A DNA stretch of 64,000 nucleotides, from assembly GCA_902494345.1 (NCBI GenBank), contig CABUSV010000005.1:82885-146884 (forward strand). The letters are read 5' to 3'. Each line of letters begins with the position of its first letter. Position 1 is the stretch's first letter. The notes beneath the pieces were generated by a model, which worked only from the letters and a program-made list of their open reading frames with translations, made no database searches and was not told the origin of the DNA. Below are positions 1 to 13,748 of this stretch, piece after piece. The position numbers were made by a program, and so were the translations under genes. This DNA comes from an uncultured Collinsella sp. (GTDB lineage Bacteria > Actinomycetota > Coriobacteriia > Coriobacteriales > Coriobacteriaceae).

Positions 1-3243
<3,243 letters not shown>

Positions 3244-3249
3244 AGTCAA

Positions 3250-6741
<3,492 letters not shown>

Positions 6742-6814
6742 CAGGTTTTTCCTCCTTCACGGAAATGCTCGGTGGGTTGGCGAGGCATAGCTTCGCCAGT
6801 TATCGCAACCTAAT

Positions 6815-6842
6815 AGTTTATCAGGTACCGACCGTTGGGCAA
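6815..6842 (-). promoter_or_regulatory. Candidate rpoBC promoter
   Basis: On the minus strand TTGCCC (-35, 6837-6842) and TAAACT (-10, 6815-6820) are 16 bp apart, about 75 bp upstream of the rpoB GTG. It lies after the galU terminator, so rpoBC needs its own start here. Assigned by eye; moderate support. Confidence 0.4.
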
Positions 6843-6918
6843 GAAAAGCCTTGACGCGATTGAGTTTTTGGAGTAGCAAAGTTTTTCGACGGAAAAGATG
6901 CAGGTAGATAGGTGTATA

Positions 6919-6951
6919 TCGAACATCTGTTCATATATTTTCTGTGAACAG
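6919..6951. promoter_or_regulatory. Palindromic site, LexA-box-like, between galU and rpoB
   Basis: TCGAACATCTGTTCAT (6919-6934) is close to the actinobacterial/Gram-positive SOS box pattern TCGAAC-N4-GTTCGA. Overlapping it, CTGTTCA (6927-6933) and TGAACAG (6945-6951) form a perfect 7-bp inverted repeat with an 11-bp spacer. It could be an operator or a small hairpin; the regulator is not known. Confidence 0.3.
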
Positions 6952-6974
6952 AGAGCCGGCAATCGCAGCTCTTA

Positions 6975-7008
6975 TAAAAAACGGGCGCGAACCGAGGTCC
7001 GCGCCCGT
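6975..7008 (-). terminator. Rho-independent terminator of galU
   Basis: On the minus strand, 9-bp arms ACGGGCGCG (7000-7008) and CGCGCCCGT (6981-6989) enclose a 10-base loop and are followed by six T. It lies about 20 bp after the galU stop and separates galU from rpoBC. Confidence 0.9.
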
Positions 7009-7028
7009 AAATGTCGATGTCCGAAGGC

Positions 7029-7937
7029 TTACTTGCGCATCAATCCGCCGCGCTCGTCGATGGCGTCCCAGAAGGCGCTGGCAAAGCGGGGATCGCTTGC
7101 AGCCATGAGGGCGTTGGTGGCCATCCAGCCAGAGGGAGTGCCGGTGTCGTAGCCCGACAGCGGGTCGATGACGACGGCATACATGGCCTCACGGTCGAGC
7201 GAACGGGCCATGGCGTCGGTGAGCTGGATCTCGCCGCCCTTGCCGGCCTGCTGATCTGCCAGCAGGTCCATGACCAGCGGGCTCAGCAGGTAGCGACCGA
7301 CGATGTACAGGTTGGACGGAGCAGCCTCGGGAGCGGGCTTCTCGACCAGACCGCCGATGCGCCAGACAGCGCCCGGCTCGGCATCGGCAACGTCCTCGGC
7401 GCCCTCGAGCGAACCGACGCGCTCGCCGGCGATAACGCCGTAGCGGCTGACTTCCTCGGGTGAGCAAGCAGCGACGGCGATAACCGAAGCGCCACCGTGC
7501 TCCTTGGAAACGGCGAGCATCTTGTCGCAGATGTCGCGGTTAGGCACAACGTAGTCGCCCAGAAGAACCAGGAAGTTCTCCCCTGCCACGGCGTCGGCAG
7601 CAGAGCGAATAGCATGGCCGAGGCCCTTGGGCTCGTACTGATAACGGAAGTCGACCGGCATACCGCCAGCGTGGGCGACGGCATCGGCATAGGCGTTCTT
7701 GCCGCGCTCGCGCAGCAGGTTCTCGAGCGAGCGATCGGGCTGGAAGTAGTTCAGTAGCTCGGGCTTACCGGGAGAAGTAACGATGATGGCATCGTCGACT
7801 TCCTCGGGGTCGAGCGCCTCCTCGACGACGTACTGAATGACGGGCTTGTCGAGCACCGGCAGCATCTCTTTGGGCGTGCACTTGGTGCCAGGCAGAAAAC
7901 GCGTGCCAAGACCGGCGGCGGGGATGATTGCCTTCAT
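7029..7937 (-). CDS. galU: UTP-glucose-1-phosphate uridylyltransferase
   Basis: Makes UDP-glucose from UTP and glucose-1-phosphate for glycan and galactose metabolism; cytoplasmic. The 302-residue protein opens with the nucleotidyltransferase signature MKAIIPAAGLGTRFLPGTK followed by PKEMLPVLDKPVIQY. It also carries LLGDYVVPN (metal/UTP site), GLVEKP, and the conserved end region with DTGTPSGW. The start chosen is the ATG at 7937, where AAAGGA lies upstream and the family N-terminus begins; a longer reading to 8021 adds 28 residues without homology. It sits between rplL and rpoB, a place where most bacteria have no gene, and it has its own terminator and a candidate promoter. Confidence 0.95.
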   Translation of the reverse strand: MKAIIPAAGLGTRFLPGTKCTPKEMLPVLDKPVIQYVVEEALDPEEVDDAIIVTSPGKPELLNYFQPDRSLENLLRERGKNAYADAVAHAGGMPVDFRYQYEPKGLGHAIRSAADAVAGENFLVLLGDYVVPNRDICDKMLAVSKEHGGASVIAVAACSPEEVSRYGVIAGERVGSLEGAEDVADAEPGAVWRIGGLVEKPAPEAAPSNLYIVGRYLLSPLVMDLLADQQAGKGGEIQLTDAMARSLDREAMYAVVIDPLSGYDTGTPSGWMATNALMAASDPRFASAFWDAIDERGGLMRK

Positions 7938-8033
7938 GTTATTCAAAGATCCTTTCGCAGGCGCAAAAGCGCCCCATGCGTGCGGCACACAGCCGCAGAC
8001 CAAATTGCGATACCTAAGCATCTTACCGCTGGA

Positions 8034-8061
8034 ACTATATGTCGCTACAAGGCAGAGACAA
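8034..8061 (-). promoter_or_regulatory. Candidate galU promoter
   Basis: Minus strand TTGTCT (8056-8061) and TATAGT (8034-8039), spacer 16 bp, about 100 bp upstream of the galU ATG and after the rplL terminator. Confidence 0.45.
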
Positions 8062-8190
8062 TTCTTCAGCAGGTCAACGCAAATTATTGCTCGAATGGTG
8101 CAATTTTATTGCCCAACGGCAGGGCACCCGATACGACGCAAATCACAGAATATGGCAGTTTGGGCAACCGATGCCGAGGGACCGAAAAAC

Positions 8191-8226
8191 AAAAAAGACG
8201 GGGCTCGCAATGCGAACCCCGTCTTT
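8191..8226 (-). terminator. Terminator of rplJL
   Basis: Long hairpin with arms AAAGACGGGG / CCCCGTCTTT, the stem continuing as TCGCA/TGCGA, followed on the minus strand by a T-rich run. It is symmetric enough to act in both directions, but only the minus strand has a gene (rplL) feeding it. Confidence 0.9.
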
Positions 8227-8251
8227 AAAGAAATCTGGCGAGAAAGCCTGA

Positions 8252-8629
8252 TTACTTGAGGGTGACAGCAGCGCCAGCAGCCTCGAGCTTCTCCTTGGCA
8301 GCCTCGGCGTCCTCCTTCTTGGCACCCTCGAGAACAGCCTTGGGAGCGCCCTCGACGACCTCCTTGGCCTCCTTCAGGCCAAGGTTGGTGAGCTCACGGA
8401 CGGCCTTGATGACCTGGATCTTGTTGTCGCCGAAGCCCTCGAGCACGACGTCAAACTCGGTCTTCTCCTCGGCCTCAGCAGCGCCAGCAGCGGGAGCGGC
8501 GACAACAGCGGCAGGAGCAGCGGCGGAAACGCCGAAGGTGTCCTCGATAGCCTTGACGAGCTCGGAAGCCTCGAGAAGGGTCATTTCCTTAAGAGCATCG
8601 ATGATCTCATCGGTGGTAAGCTTAGCCAT
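8252..8629 (-). CDS. rplL: 50S ribosomal protein L7/L12
   Basis: Stalk protein of the large ribosomal subunit that recruits translation factors; 125 residues. The N-terminal dimerisation helix pair ([20 protein letters not shown]), an Ala/Pro-rich hinge ([15 protein letters not shown]) and the C-terminal factor-binding domain ([27 protein letters not shown]) are all present. The ATG at 8629 follows AAAGGAC; the 11 extra residues of the longer reading are leader sequence. It is 102 bp downstream of rplJ in the same transcript, and the terminator follows at once. Confidence 0.97.
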   Translation of the reverse strand: MAKLTTDEIIDALKEMTLLEASELVKAIEDTFGVSAAAPAAVVAAPAAGAAEAEEKTEFDVVLEGFGDNKIQVIKAVRELTNLGLKEAKEVVEGAPKAVLEGAKKEDAEAAKEKLEAAGAAVTLK

Positions 8630-8731
8630 TTCTAAGTCCTTTCGGTTTCCGTGCGGATGCACGGAGATCAGTTAAAACACGACGCGAATGCGCCAGGGGT
8701 GCGGCGTTGCCGCCGCGGGTGAAAACAGCAA

Positions 8732-9253
8732 CTAGGCTGCCTTCTGCTCGGAGACCTGCTGGATCGAACGAGCGAGACCAGAGGAAACGCCGTTGACGCA
8801 GACAGCGATGTCGCGAGCGAAACCGGAGATGAGACCGGCGATCTGGCCGAGAAGCTGATCCTTGGTGGGCAGCTCGGCGATAGCCTTAACATCATCAGCG
8901 GAAACGGCCTTGCCGTCGGAGATACCGCCCTTGATCTCAAGGACGCCCTTGGACTTAGCGGAGAAGTCCTTAAGGGCCTTAGCGGCCTCGACCGGCTCGG
9001 ACTCGTAGAACACATAAGCGACGGGGCCGGCGAGAATCTCGTCGAGCTCGGGCTGCTCCTGGTTCTTGAGGGCGATCTTGACCAGGTTGTTCTTGTAGAC
9101 CTTCATCTCGGCGCCGCACTCGCGAAGCTGATGACGCAGCTCCTGAGCCTGCTTAACCGTCAGACCGTTGTAGTTGACGACGAACAGACCGGCGTTCTCG
9201 GCGATACGGGACTCGATCTCTGCAACCTTGTCGATTTTGTACTGCTGGGGCAT
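8732..9253 (-). CDS. rplJ: 50S ribosomal protein L10
   Basis: Base of the L7/L12 stalk, 173 residues. It shows the L10 N-terminal globular domain (LFVVNYNGLTVKQAQELR, KVYKNNLVKIAL) and a C-terminal helix (LGQIAGLISGFARDIA and following) that binds L7/L12 dimers. ATG start with a strong GAGGAGGTG site. It is preceded by a leader carrying the L10 autoregulation motif and an attenuator hairpin, so translation and transcription of rplJL are probably both controlled by L10-L12 binding to that leader. Confidence 0.97.
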   Translation of the reverse strand: MPQQYKIDKVAEIESRIAENAGLFVVNYNGLTVKQAQELRHQLRECGAEMKVYKNNLVKIALKNQEQPELDEILAGPVAYVFYESEPVEAAKALKDFSAKSKGVLEIKGGISDGKAVSADDVKAIAELPTKDQLLGQIAGLISGFARDIAVCVNGVSSGLARSIQQVSEQKAA

Positions 9254-9463
9254 GAATTACACCTCCTCGAATTCTTTCCGGGCACGGTCCGCCACAAGGA
9301 CGTGACGGGGGCATGTCCAAAAAGAAAGCCCCCGCGCTGCATGAGCGACGGGGGCGAGAAGACATATCTACTCGACCACCTCGGCTGGCGGGATGTCCCA
9401 TTAAGCTCGCGGGTAAGACCCGTTTGCGCCGGCTGTCTCTGGCAGCGGATTCGTGCGTGAACC
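9254..9463 (-). ncRNA. Ribosomal protein L10 leader (rplJL autoregulatory leader)
   Basis: The untranslated leader of rplJ, read on the minus strand, contains CTTAATGGGACATCCC and GCCAGCCGAGGTGG, which match the known L10 leader fold where L10(L12)4 binds. It is followed by a terminator-like hairpin at 9328-9355 (GCCCCCG / CGGGGGC) and a T-rich run at 9319-9327. A second GCCCCCG at 9305-9311 could pair with the same CGGGGGC arm, giving an alternative fold. The transcription start is inferred from the promoter at 9470-9498. Confidence 0.85.
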
Positions 9464-9469
9464 GAAAGT

Positions 9470-9498
9470 ATTATGGCGGGGACCCCGGCGTCGGTCAA
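9470..9498 (-). promoter_or_regulatory. rplJL promoter
   Basis: Minus strand TTGACC (9493-9498), 17-bp spacer, CATAAT (9470-9475): close to the housekeeping consensus and placed just upstream of the L10 leader. The -35 box lies within the terminal repeat of the palindromic element at 9491-9702. Confidence 0.75.
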
Positions 9499-9702
9499 CG
9501 GGCGCGAAGATTCGTACACAAACCCTGCATACGCTCCGGCCCGAGGGGACGGGTCGAGATTTTCGCTCGGTCAAGTCCTGGGCTCGCTCGAAGGCCACAT
9601 TAAGTGGCCTTCGGCTCGTGCGGAATCTACGAAAATCTCGACCCGTCCCCTCGGGCCGGAGCTACGGTGACTTTGCTGCGAATCTTCGCGCCCGTTGAGC
9701 GA
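9491..9702. repeat. MITE-like 212-bp inverted-repeat element
   Basis: Terminal arms 9491-9514 and 9679-9702 (24 bp, one mismatch, beginning TCGgTCAACGGGCGCGAAG) and perfect inner arms 9533-9565 and 9630-9662 (33 bp, including GGGGACGGGTCGAGATTTTC). The centre holds a further hairpin, GAAGGCCAC / GTGGCCTTC at 9590-9612. The segments between outer and inner arms do not match (18 and 16 bp). No open frame makes sense here. It fills the gap between the rplJL promoter and the aminotransferase gene. Confidence 0.8.
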
Positions 9703-9757
9703 CGCGCCCCACTCATAAGCCTTAGGTCGGTGGGCTGATGTGTTGCGTCCCTGATGG

Positions 9758-10894
9758 CTACAGGGTTGAAACGAAGGTGGACAGGCGGTGGAGGCCTTCG
9801 TCTAGGTCTTTGTCGGAGACGCAGTAGCTGAGGCGGACGTGGCCTTCGGTTCCGAAACAGTCGCCCGGGACTAGGGCTACGTTGGTCTCTTTGATTGCTT
9901 TGATGCAGAAGTCTTCGCTTGTTAGGCCGAATTGTTTGATGCTGGGGAAGGCGTAGAAGGCGCCTGCCGGTTCCACTACGTCGAGGCCCATGGCGTCTAA
10001 GGCTGCGAGTACGCGTTCGCGACGGGCTCGGTAGACTTCGAGCATGGGGGTTGGGTCGACGGTGAGGGCTCGCGTTGCGGCATCCATCTCAAAGGAGACG
10101 GCGCTCGATACTAGGTATTGGTGGGCCTTTGCGATCTCGGCGATGATGGGGGCTGCGGCTGCGAGCCAACCCAGGCGCCAGCCGGTCATGGCCCAGGGTT
10201 TGGAGAAGCTCTCGATGACGACCGTCTGCTCGCGTAGCTCCGGGTGGCGCTGGGCAAAGCGCTCATAGCCGTCCGCGTAGACCAAGCGGTTGTATACGTC
10301 GTCGCAGACTACGTAGATGCCCGCCTGCTCTGCCACGTGCGCCACGGCGTCAAGTGACGCCGCATTGAGAATGCAGCCCGTAGGGTTGTTGGGCGAGCAG
10401 ATGACGATGGCCTTGGTCGCCGGCGTCACGCAGGCACGAAGCGCCTCCTCATCAATCTGAAATTGCGCAGGCTCCGTATCCAAAAAGACCGCTTTGGCGT
10501 GATTGGCCACGACGATGCTCTCGTACAGGCCAAAGGCCGGCGTGGGGATGATGACCTCGTCGCCGGGGTTGAGCATAGCCATGAATGTTGCCGACAGGGC
10601 CTCGGTCGCGCCGTCGGTTAGGATGACCTCGTCGGCCGAAAACGTAAGGCCCGCGTCCCCCATGTAGGCAGATAACGCCTCACGCAAGGCGGGGCGACCG
10701 TTGTTGGGCGGATAGTGCGTGTCACCGCGGTCCAGTGCGGCGATCACCTCGGCACTAATCACATCGGGCGTGGGAAAATCGGGCTCGCCAAGCGCAAGCG
10801 CGATGCACCCCGGGTGCTGGGCGGCGAGCGCGTTAATCCGGCGGATACCGGAGGGCTTGAGCATGGCAAGCGAGGTATTCATGGGCAGACGCAT
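9758..10894 (-). CDS. Class I PLP-dependent aminotransferase
   Basis: Aspartate-aminotransferase fold enzyme of 378 residues that transfers amino groups using pyridoxal phosphate. Visible are LALGEPDFPTPD (N-terminal substrate loop), YPPNNGRPALREA, SPNNPTGC (Asn contacting PLP), CDDVYNRLVY (Asp and Tyr around the cofactor) and SFSKPWAMTGWRLGW, whose Lys forms the Schiff base. RLSYC near the end supplies the carboxylate-binding Arg. No signal peptide, so cytosolic. ATG preceded by GAAAGGAACGCC. It resembles the PatA/AraT group used for aromatic, branched or diaminopimelate-type substrates, but the substrate cannot be settled from sequence. It is divergent from the gene at 10988. Confidence 0.9.
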   Translation of the reverse strand: MRLPMNTSLAMLKPSGIRRINALAAQHPGCIALALGEPDFPTPDVISAEVIAALDRGDTHYPPNNGRPALREALSAYMGDAGLTFSADEVILTDGATEALSATFMAMLNPGDEVIIPTPAFGLYESIVVANHAKAVFLDTEPAQFQIDEEALRACVTPATKAIVICSPNNPTGCILNAASLDAVAHVAEQAGIYVVCDDVYNRLVYADGYERFAQRHPELREQTVVIESFSKPWAMTGWRLGWLAAAAPIIAEIAKAHQYLVSSAVSFEMDAATRALTVDPTPMLEVYRARRERVLAALDAMGLDVVEPAGAFYAFPSIKQFGLTSEDFCIKAIKETNVALVPGDCFGTEGHVRLSYCVSDKDLDEGLHRLSTFVSTL

Positions 10895-10987
10895 GGCGTT
10901 CCTTTCGTAAGGGTTGCACTAGGATAGCGCGGCGGGGCGCCACCAGACGGTGTAACCTAAACGGAAACGAGCCGGAAAGGAGATGGC

Positions 10988-11650
10988 ATGGAGACAATCG
11001 CGCGTGGCGACGTACCAAAAACACTACAAACCATTGCGTATATCAGTATTCCCAAGAGCGCCGATCTTGAGTTTTTGCTCTGGGACTTGCAGGATGCCAT
11101 CGCCGCCTATGCTCAGCTTTCTGGCACCGCGCTCCCCCGCCCAGTCGACTTGAAGGCAAATGACGCCGGCAGCGTTGCCGATGGCATCGTGCTGGCCATT
11201 GAAGATGTGGCTGACGATGAGACGTTGACAGCTATCGAGCAGGCGCTTGAGCGCTTTGGCAGTACGGGAGCGCGTGTCTATGCCGTGATTCGAGCCGCAC
11301 AACGGGGCGCTGAGCAGGCGCGTGGGACCGCCGTTCGCCTGCACAAGGCATGTGAGCGCCATGACCAATTGTGGTGTGGCGGCGTTGCCATCTGCGCCGG
11401 CAGCGGCATCGCAGCGCTTCGCCATTCCCCACGCATGGGCCTCTTGCGCCGACCATTTTCGGAAGCGATAGATAAGCTTGTGGGCGCTGTGCGCATGGGC
11501 TGCTCCGTCGAGCATGCACAGCGACTTGGCGGCGGCAATGCCGCCAACGTCGACGCCGACGGCATGGTTTGCGCCGAGCCAGCCGTGCCCGCGCCGATCT
11601 GGCGAGGCGTTCTGAAACGTCTGGGCGCCCACGCTCAAACAAAAATCTAA
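10988..11650 (+). CDS. Unrecognised 220-residue protein, possibly flavodoxin-like
   Basis: ATG with a very good ribosome site (GGAAAGGAGATGGC). The reading frame ends 1 bp from the convergent glycosylase gene, so the gene fits tightly into its slot. The protein is soluble, Ala/Arg-rich, without signal or membrane segment. An alternation of hydrophobic strands and helices and the segment LWCGGVAICAGSGIAAL, followed by SPRMGLLRRPFSEAIDKL, recall the C-terminal half of NAD(P)H:FMN reductase or flavodoxin-type proteins; this is only a resemblance. A longer open frame on the opposite strand (11024-11923) has no ribosome site and overlaps the glycosylase gene. Confidence 0.7.
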   Translation: METIARGDVPKTLQTIAYISIPKSADLEFLLWDLQDAIAAYAQLSGTALPRPVDLKANDAGSVADGIVLAIEDVADDETLTAIEQALERFGSTGARVYAVIRAAQRGAEQARGTAVRLHKACERHDQLWCGGVAICAGSGIAALRHSPRMGLLRRPFSEAIDKLVGAVRMGCSVEHAQRLGGGNAANVDADGMVCAEPAVPAPIWRGVLKRLGAHAQTKI

Positions 11651-11651
11651 A

Positions 11652-12215
11652 TTAAATAACAGCCCAGTCAACGGCTTCGTGCCAACGCTCGACAAGACGC
11701 TCCAGGCGCCAGGCGGCATTGGCAGGACTTGTCGAGGGCAGGACGACGGCGGGCAACCCCGTCCGATCTTGCAAGTAGCGTTTGTAGAGTCGCCCTGCCG
11801 TACCGCCGTTACAGACAACGAGCTCGATCGACGCGGCATCGGTAATGCGCTCGATATGTGCCGGCACAACGTTGCGGATGCTCGCGTCGCTCGAGCCCTT
11901 AATGTCGCAGCTCTCGATTGCATCCCACAGGGCCACGCCGCCGTTCAGCAGCATGGCCCGCTTGGCGGCAATGGAGGCATCGAGCGTCGCGGGCTCACCG
12001 CTTGCCAAAGGATCGCCCTCGTTGGGCGGCACAGGCATACCGAGGCACGTGGCCATCACACGCCAAAAGCGATTCTGAGGGTTGCCGTAATAAAAGGCAT
12101 TAGCGCGCGACAGCACCGAGGGAAACGATCCGAGCACCAAAACGCGCGAGTGCTGGTCGAACACGGGCTCAAACCCATGCTCAATATGTTGATAGCCCTC
12201 GTCAGACGCTGCCAT
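11652..12215 (-). CDS. Hypoxanthine/uracil-DNA glycosylase (UDG family 6 type)
   Basis: Base-excision repair enzyme that removes deaminated bases, chiefly deoxyinosine. The 187 residues carry VLVLGSFPSVLSRANAFYYG and NPQNRFWRVM at the N-terminus, LLNGGVALWDAIESCDIKGS in the middle and LPSTSPANA near the end. This order (GSFPS, NPxNxFW, LPSTSPAN) marks the HDG branch of the uracil-DNA glycosylase superfamily. ATG lies 3 bp after the GH13 stop codon, so it is probably translated from the same message as that gene although the functions are unrelated. It converges on the plus-strand gene ending at 11650. Confidence 0.88.
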   Translation of the reverse strand: MAASDEGYQHIEHGFEPVFDQHSRVLVLGSFPSVLSRANAFYYGNPQNRFWRVMATCLGMPVPPNEGDPLASGEPATLDASIAAKRAMLLNGGVALWDAIESCDIKGSSDASIRNVVPAHIERITDAASIELVVCNGGTAGRLYKRYLQDRTGLPAVVLPSTSPANAAWRLERLVERWHEAVDWAVI

Positions 12216-12218
12216 GGC

Positions 12219-13595
12219 CTAGGCCCTCAACAGATAGCGCACCTCGTAGGGCGCAAGCTCAAGGGAGCCCGCCAGCTCGACCGTGGGCACGCCGTCGGCA
12301 AGCAAATCGACAAAGGAGCCGTTGAGCTCGCCGGCGCCAAAGGTGTAAGGCTCGTCCACGGCGTTCACCGCCACGAGCACCGTCGCGTCGTCGCAGGCGC
12401 GCTCGAACAGCAGCTGCTTGTTCTGGATCACCACATTGCGATAGGCACCGTAGTTGAGAGCACGGGCCGCCGCGTCGTTTGCCGAGCGCAGGTGCGCCAG
12501 CTGCGTGATGAAGGCCGTCAGCTCGTTGGGCGCAGGCTCATCGAGCGCAGGGCGCAGCGCCCAGTCGCCATCGGGGCCGCCCTTTTCACCAGCAATTCCC
12601 CACTCGCTGCCATAGTAGACGCACGGAATGCCCGGCATGCCAAAGAGCATGCCATAGGCGGGACGCAGGCACGACTTGTCGGTGAGGATGCTTGCCAGGC
12701 GCGGCACGTCGTGGTTGTCGACAAACGACAGCAGGTGTTTGCCGCGGTAGATGCACCAGGGGTCGCCGCCAAACTGGCGATGCAGCGAATGGGCGATCTC
12801 GAACATGTTGACCGAGTTAAAGCTGGAGTACAGGCCCTTGTAGCACTCGTAGTTGGTGCAGGAGTCGAGCATCTCGTCGTTGACGATTTGGTTGTAGTCG
12901 CCGTGGAGCGTCTCGCCAATCAGCACAAAGTCGGGCTTGAGCTCACGGGTAAAAGCGTGCAAGCGGCGCATGAAGTCGCGGTCGAGCATATAGGCAACGT
13001 CCAAGCGCAGGCCGTCGACGCCAAAGACCTCGGCCCAGCGACGCACGGACTCAAGCAGGTAATTGACCACGGCGGGGTTTTGCAGGTTGAGCTTCACAAG
13101 CTCAAAATGGCCCTCCCAGCCCTCATACCAAAAGCCGTCGCCGTAGCACGAGTCACCGTCAAAGCTGATGTGGAACCAATCCTTGTACGGCGAATCCCAC
13201 TTGCGCTCCTGCACATCGCGGAAGGCCCAAAAACCGCGGCCGACGTGGTTGAAGACGGCATCGAGCACCACGCGGATACCGTGGGCATGCAGTGTGTCGC
13301 ACACGGCGGCAAAGTCGACATCCCCACCCAGGCGGCGGTCGATATGGCGCAGGCTGCGCGTATCGTAGCCGTGGCTATCGGACTCGAGCGGCGGGTTGAT
13401 GAGCACAGTGCCAACGCCGAGTTCCTGCAGGTAGTCGGCCCATTTGGCAATCTTCATGATGGGCGCATCGGGGCTAGCTGTGGCATCGGCGGCCTGGGCG
13501 AGCTCATCCTCGGCAACGGGGGCGGCGTTTTCGCGCGGAGCTCCACAAAAGCCCAGCGGATAGATCTGATAGAACGTCGTCTCGTATGCCCACAT
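12219..13595 (-). CDS. GH13 alpha-amylase-family glycoside hydrolase
   Basis: Intracellular alpha-glucan hydrolase of 458 residues with no signal peptide. The four GH13 regions are in order: DAVFNHVG (112-119), GLRLDVAY with nucleophile Asp199, GETL with general acid Glu228, and FVDNHD with Asp296. GFWYEGWEGHFELVKLN lies in the domain-B region, as in cyclomaltodextrinase/neopullulanase-like enzymes, and the C-terminus is a short beta domain. A likely role is breakdown of imported malto-oligosaccharides. ATG with GGGAGG upstream. The glycosylase gene follows 3 bp downstream, and a palindromic repeat lies between this gene and the MFS gene. Confidence 0.92.
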   Translation of the reverse strand: MWAYETTFYQIYPLGFCGAPRENAAPVAEDELAQAADATASPDAPIMKIAKWADYLQELGVGTVLINPPLESDSHGYDTRSLRHIDRRLGGDVDFAAVCDTLHAHGIRVVLDAVFNHVGRGFWAFRDVQERKWDSPYKDWFHISFDGDSCYGDGFWYEGWEGHFELVKLNLQNPAVVNYLLESVRRWAEVFGVDGLRLDVAYMLDRDFMRRLHAFTRELKPDFVLIGETLHGDYNQIVNDEMLDSCTNYECYKGLYSSFNSVNMFEIAHSLHRQFGGDPWCIYRGKHLLSFVDNHDVPRLASILTDKSCLRPAYGMLFGMPGIPCVYYGSEWGIAGEKGGPDGDWALRPALDEPAPNELTAFITQLAHLRSANDAAARALNYGAYRNVVIQNKQLLFERACDDATVLVAVNAVDEPYTFGAGELNGSFVDLLADGVPTVELAGSLELAPYEVRYLLRA

Positions 13596-13659
13596 AGCAA
13601 CCTCCCGGTAAGCTCAACATAACGACATCCATTGTATGCCTGCCGTGCATCCCCTCCCC

Positions 13660-13741
13660 CAAAATAAGTTGCGGTGGAATAGTTCCTGCTTGAGCCTTCA
13701 AAGGCCTTAAACAGGAACTATTCCACCGCAACTGATGAGGG
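13660..13741. repeat. Extragenic palindrome, GTTGCGGTGGAAT family, copy 1
   Basis: Arms 13667-13688 and 13712-13733 are perfectly complementary over 22 bp and start AGTTGCGGTGGAATAG. The loop contains a nested GCCTT/AAGGC hairpin. In the minus direction it begins about 15 bp after the MFS stop codon and is followed by TTATTTT, so it can also work as a terminator for that gene. Two relatives lie at 17861 and 49650. Confidence 0.85.
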
Positions 13742-13748
13742 GACGTGG

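Noticed and set aside
11024..11923. 299-codon minus-strand frame opposite the gene at 10988
   Set aside because: No ribosome site, overlaps the glycosylase gene, and shows no motif. The plus-strand frame has a strong ribosome site and ends exactly at the convergent gene.
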